A stretch of 5,453 nt of DNA, from contig CAMNIW010000097.1 in assembly GCA_946540675.1 (NCBI GenBank), positions 1 through 5,453 of the forward strand, in the 5' to 3' direction. A program made the translations under genes and the position numbers. Of this stretch, positions 1 to 5,453 are shown piece by piece (position 1 is the stretch's first letter; the number at the start of each line of letters is the position of its first letter). Under the pieces are notes generated by a model that was not told where the DNA came from, did not search any database, and worked only from the letters and a program-made list of their open reading frames with translations. The DNA is from an uncultured Clostridia bacterium. GTDB lineage: Bacteria; Bacillota; Clostridia; Christensenellales; Borkfalkiaceae.

Positions 1-56
1 TATTCGCTGCGCCGCTTTTCGCCGTTTAAGGCGAAGATTTCCGCTTTACGGGAAGA
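1..56 (-). other. 3' flank of the pyruvate:ferredoxin oxidoreductase gene with a small hairpin
   Basis: This stretch follows the TAA stop of the oxidoreductase gene. I see no gene start or recognisable product in it. Read on the minus strand it contains a perfect 6-bp inverted repeat, TTCGCC and GGCGAA, around a 6-base loop (window positions 18-23 and 30-35). The bases after the hairpin are purine- and GC-rich (AAGCGGCG), not a T-run, so it does not meet the usual definition of an intrinsic terminator. It could be a processing or stabilising structure, or a chance repeat, and the real terminator may lie beyond the left edge. Confidence 0.3.
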
Positions 57-3000
57 TTATTCTTTCCCCGCGAGTTTCTTGTACTTGCCGAGTCTCGCGT
101 TGTTTTCTTCTTCGGCTCTTACAAAGAGTTTTTCGGCGAGTTCGGGCTGAGCCTTTTTAAGGGTAGCGTAACGGTTTTCACCGAGTATGAATTCCTGATA
201 ACTTGCCGTAGGATCTTTGCTGTCGAGAGTGAACGGATTGACTTCGGTGCCTACCTTGTCGGGGTTGTACCTGTAAAGGTGCCAGTATCCGGCGTCTACC
301 GCTTTCTTTTCTTCGTTCTGAGAGTTGCTCATATTGATGCCGTGGTTGATACAGGGCGCGTAGCAGATAAGAAGGGAAGGTCCGTCGTACGCTTCGGCTT
401 CGATAACGGCGTTAAGGAACTGCTGTTTGTTGGAGCCCATAGCGCACTGAGCGACGTAAACGTATCCGTAACTCATGGCCATCATGCCGAGATCTTTCTT
501 CTTTACTCTCTTGCCGCCCGCCGCGAATTTGGCAACGGAGCCGGTCGGGGTGGACTTGCTTGCCTGACCGCCGGTGTTGGAGTAAACTTCGGTATCCACG
601 ACGAGAACGTTGACGTCTTCGCCCATGGCGAGCACGTGATCAAGACCGCCGTATCCTATATCGTAAGCCCAACCGTCGCCGCCGATTATCCAGATGGATT
701 TCTTTATCACGCAGTCGAGCGAGTCGTTTACTTCGCGGAGTATGGATTTAAGTTCGTCCTTGCTGTTCTTTATAGCCGACGGAAGAGCCGCTTCGAGAGT
801 CTTGGCGACCTGTTTGGTTATTTCGCCGCTCTTCTTGTTGTCGAGCCACGTCCTGAACGCTTCGCCCACGCGTCCCCTTATGCCGAGTTCGAGCGCTCTT
901 CTCATAAGGTCGGCGAGTTTGTTTCTTCTCTGCGAGTAAGCGAGATTGAAGCCGTAACCGTATTCGGCGTTGTCTTCGAAAAGGCTGTTTGCCCAGGCGG
1001 GTCCTTTGCCTTCTTCGTTCTTGGTGTACGGGCACGTCGGGGAAGAACCGCCGTAGATGGACGAACAACCCGTCGCGTTGGCGACGATCATTCTGTCTCC
1101 GAAGAGTTGGGTTATTACCTTTATATAAGGAGTTTCGCCGCAGCCTGCGCACGCGCCCGAGAACTCGAACAACGGCTTATTGAACTGCGACCCCTTGACG
1201 GTGGAAGGCTTGAAAACGTCTTTCGTGTCGACTTTGGGAAGTTTTTCGCTGAACTCGTAGTTGTCGACTTCTTCCTTTTGAATGCTTTCGAGCGGAACCA
1301 TGACGAGCGCTTTCTTGTCTTCCTTGGTCGGGCAGACGTTGGCGCACACGCCGCAGCCCATACAGTCGAGCGGGCTGACCTGCATTCTGTAACCGTAACC
1401 TTTAAGTCCGATAGCCGCTTTCGTGGCGAAAGTAACGGGTCTGTCTTCGCCGTCCTTTATAAGGGCGGGACGGATACAGGCGTGCGGACAAACGAACGCG
1501 CACTGGTTACACTGGATACAGTTTTCGACGTTCCACTGCGGAATTTTGACCGCGACGCCTCTCTTCTCGAATCTGGTCGTTCCGGTGGGAACGGATCCGT
1601 CGGCGTTGAACGCCGAAGAAGGAAGTTTGTCGCCCTGAAGGACGAGTATCGGGTGCACCACTTCTTTGAAGTACTTGTCGTCCGCGACCTTTGCGGGAGC
1701 GGCGCCTTCGGTTGCGGTCGCCCACGCTTCGGGAACGGCTATTTCTTTAAGTTCGGAAGCGGCTTTGTCGATCGCCGCGTAGTTCATATTGACTACCGCG
1801 TCGCCCTTCTTGCCGTAGGACTTTTTGACGTACTGTTTCATCCAGTCTTCGGCTTCCGAATAAGGCATTATTTCGGGGTTGATCTTGAAGAACGCCGCCT
1901 GCATTATGGCGTTGGTCCTTCCGCCGAGCCCTATGGACTGCGCTATCTTTATAGCGTCGATGACGTAGAGTTTGGCTTTCTTTTTGGCGAGAAGTCGTTT
2001 CATCGTCGCGGGAAGGTTCTCCGCGAGTTTTTCGGCGGTATCCCATTCGCAGTTGAGAAGGAACTTGCCGCCTTCTTTAAGGTCGGTGACCATATCGTAT
2101 CTTATCACGTACGACGGCTGCGAGCAGGCGATGAAATCGGCGGCGTCTATAAGGTAAGACGACTGTATGGGGGTCTTGCCGAAACGGAGATGCGAAACGG
2201 TTATGCCGCCCGACTTCTTGGAGTCGTAGAAGAAATATCCCTGCGCGTACATATCGGTGTGATCGCCGATTATCTTTATGGAGTTCTTGTTCGCGCCGAC
2301 CGTTCCGTCGGAACCGAGACCGTAGAACTTACAACTTATCGTGCCTTCGGGAGCGGCGTTGTACTGCTCGGAGAAGTCGAGAGAAGTGTTGGTCAAATCG
2401 TCGTAGATACCGACGGTGAAGTGGTTCTTCGGCTTGTCGGATTCAAGGTTCTTGTATACCGCGTATATCATCGACGGGTTGAACTCTTTGGAGCCGAGTC
2501 CGTATCTTCCGCCGTATACCTTGATCTTCTTTCTGCCCGTTTCGACCAAAGCCGCGCACACGTCGAGATAAAGGGGTTCGCCGAGCGAGCCGGGTTCCTT
2601 GGTTCTGTCGAGTACCGCGAGTTTCTTTACGGTCTTGGGAAGAGCCTTGGCGAAAGCCTTAGCCGCAAAAGGTCTGTAAAGTCTTACTTTCAGAAGACCG
2701 ACTTTGTGACCTTCGGAATTCATCTTGTTGATGGTTTCTTCTATGGCGTCGGCACCGCTGCCCATTATCACTATGACGTTTTCGGCGTCGGGCGCGCCCA
2801 CGTAGTCGAAAAGGTGATAGTTTCTTCCCGTAAGGGCGGAAACCTTATCCATCATCTTTTGTACGATGGCGGGGGTGGCGTTATAGTAAGCGTTGGCGGT
2901 CTCCCTGTTCTGGAAGTAAGTATCGCTGTTTTGCGCGGTGCCTTTCTGAACGGGGTGATCGGGGTTGAGCGCTCTCTTTCTGAAATCTTCGATGTCGCTC

Positions 3001-3584
3001 ATATCGACGAGTTGTTTCATTTCGTCGTATTCGATCACCTGAATTTTGGAAACTTCGTGGCTGGTTCTGAAACCGTCGAAGAAGTGAAGGAACGGAACTT
3101 TTGCTTTAAGCGTCGAAAGGTGCGCGACGAGAGCGAGATCCATAACTTCCTGGACGGATCCCGACGCGAGCATCGCAAATCCCGTCTGACGGCACGCCAT
3201 GACGTCGGAGTGGTCGCCGAAGATGTTGAGCGAGTGAGCGGCAAGCGCTCTTGCGCTGACGTGGAACACGCAGGGCAAAAGTTCGCCGGCGATCTTATAC
3301 ATATTCGGGATCATAAGGAGCAAGCCCTGAGAAGCCGTATAGGTCACGGTGAGAGCGCCCGCGCTGAGCGCGCCGTGAACGGCGCCCGCCGCGCCGGCTT
3401 CGGACTGCATTTCGGCAAGGCGAAGGGTTTGTCCGAACATATTCGTTCTTCCCTGCGTCGACCATTCGTCCGCGACTTCCGCCATGGGCGAAGAAGGAGT
3501 TATCGGGTAAATAGCCGCTACTTCCGAGAAAGCGTAAGCAACGTGGCTGGCAGCGGTATTACCGTCGATAGTCATAGTTTTCAT
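57..3584 (-). CDS. nifJ: Pyruvate:ferredoxin (flavodoxin) oxidoreductase, single-chain homodimeric type, complete
   Basis: This cytoplasmic enzyme oxidises pyruvate with CoA to acetyl-CoA and CO2 and passes two electrons to ferredoxin (EC 1.2.7.1), the central carbon and electron step of anaerobic fermentation. The 1175 residues show the standard fused domain order. The N-terminal pyrimidine-binding domain has YPITPSSPMAE at 26-36, with T29 and R112 in the pyruvate-binding positions and E62 as the expected thiamine glutamate. A transketolase-C-like domain spans about 260-400. The gamma/CoA domain carries GLGSDGTVGANK at 422-433. A two-cluster ferredoxin domain has CxxCxxCxxxCP at 689-700 and 741-752. 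The pyrophosphate-binding domain has GDGW at 969-972 and SNTGGQ at 1002-1007. The third [4Fe-4S] cluster has C812, C815, C840 and C1074. Numbering tracks the Desulfovibrio africanus enzyme closely, but the long C-terminal extension of that 1232-residue protein is missing, as in clostridial homologues. The first ATG lies 6 bases after a GGAGGT ribosome-binding site; M4 is a less well-spaced alternative. No frameshift or missing ligand is seen. Confidence 0.98.
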   Translation of the reverse strand: MKTMTIDGNTAASHVAYAFSEVAAIYPITPSSPMAEVADEWSTQGRTNMFGQTLRLAEMQSEAGAAGAVHGALSAGALTVTYTASQGLLLMIPNMYKIAGELLPCVFHVSARALAAHSLNIFGDHSDVMACRQTGFAMLASGSVQEVMDLALVAHLSTLKAKVPFLHFFDGFRTSHEVSKIQVIEYDEMKQLVDMSDIEDFRKRALNPDHPVQKGTAQNSDTYFQNRETANAYYNATPAIVQKMMDKVSALTGRNYHLFDYVGAPDAENVIVIMGSGADAIEETINKMNSEGHKVGLLKVRLYRPFAAKAFAKALPKTVKKLAVLDRTKEPGSLGEPLYLDVCAALVETGRKKIKVYGGRYGLGSKEFNPSMIYAVYKNLESDKPKNHFTVGIYDDLTNTSLDFSEQYNAAPEGTISCKFYGLGSDGTVGANKNSIKIIGDHTDMYAQGYFFYDSKKSGGITVSHLRFGKTPIQSSYLIDAADFIACSQPSYVIRYDMVTDLKEGGKFLLNCEWDTAEKLAENLPATMKRLLAKKKAKLYVIDAIKIAQSIGLGGRTNAIMQAAFFKINPEIMPYSEAEDWMKQYVKKSYGKKGDAVVNMNYAAIDKAASELKEIAVPEAWATATEGAAPAKVADDKYFKEVVHPILVLQGDKLPSSAFNADGSVPTGTTRFEKRGVAVKIPQWNVENCIQCNQCAFVCPHACIRPALIKDGEDRPVTFATKAAIGLKGYGYRMQVSPLDCMGCGVCANVCPTKEDKKALVMVPLESIQKEEVDNYEFSEKLPKVDTKDVFKPSTVKGSQFNKPLFEFSGACAGCGETPYIKVITQLFGDRMIVANATGCSSIYGGSSPTCPYTKNEEGKGPAWANSLFEDNAEYGYGFNLAYSQRRNKLADLMRRALELGIRGRVGEAFRTWLDNKKSGEITKQVAKTLEAALPSAIKNSKDELKSILREVNDSLDCVIKKSIWIIGGDGWAYDIGYGGLDHVLAMGEDVNVLVVDTEVYSNTGGQASKSTPTGSVAKFAAGGKRVKKKDLGMMAMSYGYVYVAQCAMGSNKQQFLNAVIEAEAYDGPSLLICYAPCINHGINMSNSQNEEKKAVDAGYWHLYRYNPDKVGTEVNPFTLDSKDPTASYQEFILGENRYATLKKAQPELAEKLFVRAEEENNARLGKYKKLAGKE

Positions 3585-3590
3585 TGAATT

Positions 3591-3596
3591 ACCTCC
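3591..3596 (-). promoter_or_regulatory. Strong ribosome-binding site of the oxidoreductase gene
   Basis: On the minus strand the sequence reads GGAGGT, followed by 6 bases (AATTCA) and then the ATG ending at 3584. This is a near-perfect complement to the 16S rRNA 3' end at good spacing, and it fixes the first ATG as the start. It contrasts with ecfA1 across the intergenic region, which has no such site. Confidence 0.9.
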
Positions 3597-3607
3597 GTGA
3601 AATATTA

Positions 3608-3633
3608 GTTAAGTAATGATTACAGTGATTAAC
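3608..3633 (-). promoter_or_regulatory. Bulged hairpin or dyad at the 5' end of the oxidoreductase leader
   Basis: In the minus-strand transcript, GUUAA pairs with UUAAC (window 3629-3633 with 3608-3612). Stacked inside, GUAA pairs with UUAC (3620-3623 with 3613-3616) around a UCA loop. The only interruption is a 5-base bulge, UCACU, on the 5' side. This gives 9 base pairs, mostly A-U, starting about one base after the predicted transcription start near 3634. It may act as a 5' stabilising stem, or at the DNA level as a dyad operator overlapping the start site. It does not match the Rex consensus I know (TTGTTAA-N4-TTAACAA) or a PerR box. The structure is visible; the function is inference. 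Confidence 0.35.
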
Positions 3634-3640
3634 CTTATAT

Positions 3641-3669
3641 ATTATAGCGAATCGGAATATTTAAGTCAA
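3641..3669 (-). promoter_or_regulatory. Sigma-A-type promoter for the oxidoreductase gene
   Basis: Read on the minus strand, the -35 box is TTGACT (window 3664-3669, 5 of 6 to consensus) and the -10 box is TATAAT (3641-3646, perfect), separated by exactly 17 bases. Transcription should start near 3634, a G on the minus strand, giving a leader of about 50 bases that contains the GGAGGT site. A- and T-tracts upstream, about 3683-3710, could act as an UP element. Such a near-consensus promoter fits a highly expressed catabolic enzyme. Confidence 0.85.
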
Positions 3670-3678
3670 TAAATTAAA

Positions 3679-3720
3679 GCGATTTTTTAACGAAAAAATG
3701 GTATAAAAAAGGCAAATCGC
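3679..3720. repeat. 7-bp perfect inverted repeat between the two divergent promoters
   Basis: GCGATTT (3679-3685) and AAATCGC (3714-3720) are exact inverted copies separated by 28 bases. That gap holds a T6-AACG-A6 symmetry (3683-3698) and a further A6 run (3705-3710). Neither predicted promoter transcribes this segment, so any role would be at the DNA level, for example a two-site operator with looping or intrinsic bending. In AT-rich sequence the T/A part could be chance; the GCGA/TCGC part is less so. No regulator family is recognised. Confidence 0.25.
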
Positions 3721-3768
3721 CTAAAAATATGCTAAAACCCCCGTTTTTGCCGCGCGGCTTAAAAATAC
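3719..3768. repeat. Pair of imperfect direct repeats upstream of ecfA1
   Basis: GCCTAAAAATAT (3719-3730) and GCTTAAAAATAC (3757-3768) match at 10 of 12 positions and are offset by 38 bases. A shorter related piece, GCTAAAAC, lies at 3731-3738. The second copy abuts the -35 box of the ecfA1 promoter. They could be binding sites for one regulator, or merely similar A-tracts. Confidence 0.2.
3749..3758. promoter_or_regulatory. 10-bp GC palindrome upstream of the ecfA1 promoter, possible operator
   Basis: GCCGCGCGGC is a perfect 10-bp palindrome embedded in otherwise AT-rich DNA and flanked by T5 on the left and TTA5 on the right, which extends the symmetry roughly. It ends 10 bases before the -35 box, a position where an activator or repressor of ecfA1 might bind. 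It lacks a T-run after the symmetry on either strand, so it is not a convincing intrinsic terminator. No known consensus is recognised. Confidence 0.3.
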
Positions 3769-3797
3769 TTGTTAAATCGGCGGGTTAGTGATATAAT
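3769..3797 (+). promoter_or_regulatory. Extended -10 promoter for ecfA1, predicted to give a leaderless mRNA
   Basis: The -35 box is TTGTTA (3769-3774, 4 of 6 to consensus). After a 17-base spacer comes TATAAT (3792-3797), preceded by the extended -10 dinucleotide TG at 3789-3790 with one base between. Transcription should start about 7 bases after the -10 box, near A3804, only 3 bases before the ecfA1 ATG at 3807; a start at A3807 itself is also possible. Confidence 0.8.
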
Positions 3798-3806
3798 TAT
3801 CAGAGT

Positions 3807-4655
3807 ATGAACGCCATCGAATTCGACAAAGTAAGTTTTTCTTACGGCAAAAGCGAAAACGGAGACAAAGTCGACGTATTGAAGGACTTCGATATGACCG
3901 TAAAACAGGGGTCTTTCGTCGCCCTTCTCGGCAGAAACGGAAGCGGAAAGAGCACGCTCGCGAAACTCGTGAACGGGCTTTTGTCTCCTGTCGCGGGAAA
4001 AGTCACGGTCATGGGGCTCGATACCGCCGACAAGAAAAATCTCTTCGAAATACGCAAAAAAGCGGGTATGGTGTTCCAGAATCCCGACAACCAGCAGGTC
4101 GCTTCCATAGTCGAAGACGACGTCGCTTTCGGCCCCGAAAACATAGGTATGCCGCGCGAAGAGATGATAAAATCGGTCGACTATGCGCTTAAAGTCACCG
4201 ACACCGAAAAATTCCGCACCGAACAGGCTTCGCGGCTGTCGGGCGGACAAAAGCAAAGGGTGGCGATAGCGGGGGCGATAGCGATAAAGCCCGAAATACT
4301 CATACTCGACGAATCGACTTCGATGCTCGACCCCAAGGGAAGAAGGGAAGTCATGGAAGTCGTAAGGACGCTGAACAAAGAAAAGGGAATGACGGTCATA
4401 GACATCACCCACTATATGGACGAAGCGGCGGAAGCCGACGAAGTATACGTCCTTTCGGGCGGTAAACTCGCAAAGAGCGGCACGCCGGAAGAAGTCTTTT
4501 CGGACGACGGACTTCTCGCAAGGTGCGGACTCGAACTTCCGAGATTCGGACTGATCGCGAAAAAATTGCGGGAGCGCGGAGTGCCGATAGACGGCGCGAT
4601 AACGGATAAAGGGGGACTTTCGGAAAAATTATGCGAATTGTTTCGGAAAAACTGA
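3807..4655 (+). CDS. ecfA1: Energy-coupling factor transporter ATP-binding protein EcfA1, complete
   Basis: This is one of the two cytoplasmic ATPases of an ECF transporter. With EcfA2 and membrane protein EcfT it drives S components that import vitamins or metal ions. The 282 residues are of normal family length and carry the full ABC set: Walker A GRNGSGKST at 42-50, Q-loop Q91 in VFQNPDNQ, signature LSGGQ at 144-148, Walker B ILILDE ending at catalytic E169, D-loop SMLDPKGR at 172-179 and switch histidine H202. The Walker B/D-loop string DESTSMLDPKGR is typical of EcfA1 rather than EcfA2. After the ABC core, a roughly 45-residue C-terminal tail follows, as usual for EcfA proteins. The start is forced: an in-frame TGA lies at 3789-3791, no other start codon lies between, and the next in-frame ATG (residue 30) leaves only 12 residues before Walker A. 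There is no usable ribosome-binding site. The gene is first of an apparent operon and overlaps ecfA2 by 25 bases. Confidence 0.96.
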   Translation: MNAIEFDKVSFSYGKSENGDKVDVLKDFDMTVKQGSFVALLGRNGSGKSTLAKLVNGLLSPVAGKVTVMGLDTADKKNLFEIRKKAGMVFQNPDNQQVASIVEDDVAFGPENIGMPREEMIKSVDYALKVTDTEKFRTEQASRLSGGQKQRVAIAGAIAIKPEILILDESTSMLDPKGRREVMEVVRTLNKEKGMTVIDITHYMDEAAEADEVYVLSGGKLAKSGTPEEVFSDDGLLARCGLELPRFGLIAKKLRERGVPIDGAITDKGGLSEKLCELFRKN

Positions 4656-5453
4656 CCTTTACCTATAACCGCAAGACGAAGTTTGCCAAAAGGGCGCTCG
4701 ACGAAGTGTCGCTCGCGATAGAAGAAGGCGAGTTTTACGGCATAATCGGGCATACGGGCAGCGGAAAATCGACGTTTATACAGCATTTCAACGCGCTTAT
4801 ACCCGTAGAGAGCGGAACTCTCACGGTCGGGGACTACGATCTTACGAGCAAAAAGAGAAAGGACAAAAAACGCCTTAAAGAACTCCGCGCAAAGGTAGGA
4901 ATGGTCTTCCAATATCCCGAATACCAACTCTTTGCCGAGACCGTCTACGACGACGTGGCGTTCGGATACAAGAATTTTTTCAAGGGCGCGACAAAGGAAG
5001 AGATCGACGCGGCGGTGTATTCCGCGCTCGAACTCGTCGGCATCCCGCGCGAATACGCGAAGAAGTCGCCTTTCGAACTGTCGGGCGGACAAAAGAGAAG
5101 GGTGGCGATAGCCGGCGTCATAGTGACGAGACCCGAAGTGCTCGTTCTCGACGAACCCGTCGCGGGGCTCGATCCCGTCGGGAAAAGGGAACTTATGGCT
5201 CTTCTTCACAGGCTTCACGGAGTTACGGCTAAGACGGTGGTCATCGTCTCGCACGATATGGACGAAGTTGCCGACAACTGCACGCGCGTCGCCGTCTTTT
5301 CGGAAGGGAAAGTCGTGATGGAAGGCAAGCCTTCGGAAGTGTTCGCGCGCGCGGACGAACTGACGGCGTTGCGGCTCGACGTTCCCGTGACGGCGTATCT
5401 CGCCGCCGAACTCAAAAAGGGCGGCGGGGGATTGGAAACCGACTTTACGTCGG
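4631..5453 (+). CDS. ecfA2: Energy-coupling factor transporter ATP-binding protein EcfA2, 3' end cut by the window
   Basis: This is the second ATPase of the ECF module, expected to form a heterodimer with EcfA1 beneath EcfT at the membrane. From ATG 4631 the frame stays open for 274 codons to the window edge; family members usually run to about 285-290 residues, so only a short tail should be missing. Visible motifs are Walker A GHTGSGKST at 40-48, Q-loop Q94 in VFQYPEYQLF, signature LSGGQ at 150-154, Walker B VLVLDE ending at catalytic E175, D-loop AGLDPVGKRE at 178-187 and switch histidine H208. The VFQYPEYQLF and DEPVAGLDP strings mark it as EcfA2-like and separate it from its neighbour. 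The start lies inside the end of ecfA1 in another frame. A GGA at 4622-4624 is a weak, well-placed ribosome site and AAAGGGGGA at 4608-4616 is stronger but too far, so coupling to ecfA1 translation is likely. ecfT is expected next, beyond the edge. Confidence 0.95.
   Translation, partial: MRIVSEKLTFTYNRKTKFAKRALDEVSLAIEEGEFYGIIGHTGSGKSTFIQHFNALIPVESGTLTVGDYDLTSKKRKDKKRLKELRAKVGMVFQYPEYQLFAETVYDDVAFGYKNFFKGATKEEIDAAVYSALELVGIPREYAKKSPFELSGGQKRRVAIAGVIVTRPEVLVLDEPVAGLDPVGKRELMALLHRLHGVTAKTVVIVSHDMDEVADNCTRVAVFSEGKVVMEGKPSEVFARADELTALRLDVPVTAYLAAELKKGGGGLETDFTS

Noticed and set aside
748..1152. Other short frames within the oxidoreductase gene on either strand (for example 748-1152 minus, 1423-1638 plus, 1747-2046 minus)
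   Set aside because: Their translations are Arg- or Ser-rich frame-shift products of the real gene, lack ribosome sites and resemble no family.
279..3587. 1102-codon open frame on the plus strand opposite the oxidoreductase gene
   Set aside because: It is codon-aligned with a gene whose every catalytic and cluster residue is intact. Its protein is rich in Arg, Val, Phe and His with no recognisable domain, it begins at GTG in mid-gene without a ribosome site, and its openness is explained by avoidance of TTA, CTA and TCA.
3601..3669. Rex or PerR operator in the oxidoreductase promoter
   Set aside because: GTTAA and TTAAC half-sites are present, but they are 16 bases apart and point inward around another hairpin, which does not fit the Rex consensus; no TTATAAT-type PerR dyad is complete.
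3734..3767. Possible bidirectional intrinsic terminator around AAAAC-CCCC-GTTTT and GCCGCGCGGC
   Set aside because: The first stem is weak and mostly A-T, and the second is followed by TTAAAAA or AAAAACG rather than a T-run. The two flanking genes diverge, so no terminator is expected here.
3585..3806. Riboswitch (for example thiamine or cobalamin) controlling either gene
   Set aside because: The oxidoreductase leader is only about 50 bases and the ecfA1 leader is predicted to be 0-4 bases, too short for any aptamer; no conserved aptamer motif was seen.
3759..5254. Two long minus-strand open frames opposite ecfA1 and ecfA2 (3759-4412 and 4412-5254)
   Set aside because: Both are codon-aligned shadows of the ATPase genes, with repetitive, low-sense translations and no domain or ribosome site.

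Overview
The window fits an anaerobic, low-to-moderate GC Firmicute, probably a Clostridia-type gut or sediment lineage. The evidence is a single-chain clostridial-style pyruvate:ferredoxin oxidoreductase, a Firmicutes-style EcfA1/EcfA2 ATPase pair, near-consensus sigma-A promoters and an AT-rich intergenic region between coding sequences of roughly even base composition. The exact taxon cannot be read from the sequence.

Layout. Positions 1-56 are the short 3' flank of the first gene; they hold a small hairpin but no recognisable gene. Positions 57-3584 (minus strand) carry a complete pyruvate:ferredoxin oxidoreductase (nifJ/por) of 1175 residues, with all thiamine diphosphate, pyruvate and three [4Fe-4S] cluster ligands visible. 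Positions 3585-3806 are a 222-bp divergent intergenic region with one strong promoter on each strand. Positions 3807-4655 (plus) carry ecfA1. Positions 4631 to the window edge (plus) carry ecfA2, overlapping ecfA1 by 25 bases and cut off probably only slightly short of its natural end.

How the parts work together. The oxidoreductase converts pyruvate and CoA to acetyl-CoA, CO2 and reduced ferredoxin, the central step of anaerobic fermentation, and looks monocistronic as far as can be seen. EcfA1 and EcfA2 form the heterodimeric ATPase of an energy-coupling-factor (ECF) transporter that powers uptake of vitamins or trace metals through interchangeable S components; ecfT is expected just past the right edge. 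The two transcription units are functionally distinct and share only the intergenic region.

Most notable signals. The ecfA1 promoter places the likely transcription start 0-4 bases from the only possible start codon, with no Shine-Dalgarno sequence, which predicts a leaderless mRNA. The oxidoreductase 5' leader begins with a bulged hairpin or dyad overlapping its transcription start. A 10-bp GC palindrome sits in the AT-rich region just upstream of the ecfA1 promoter. I found no previously undescribed multi-gene system: the three genes belong to well-known families.
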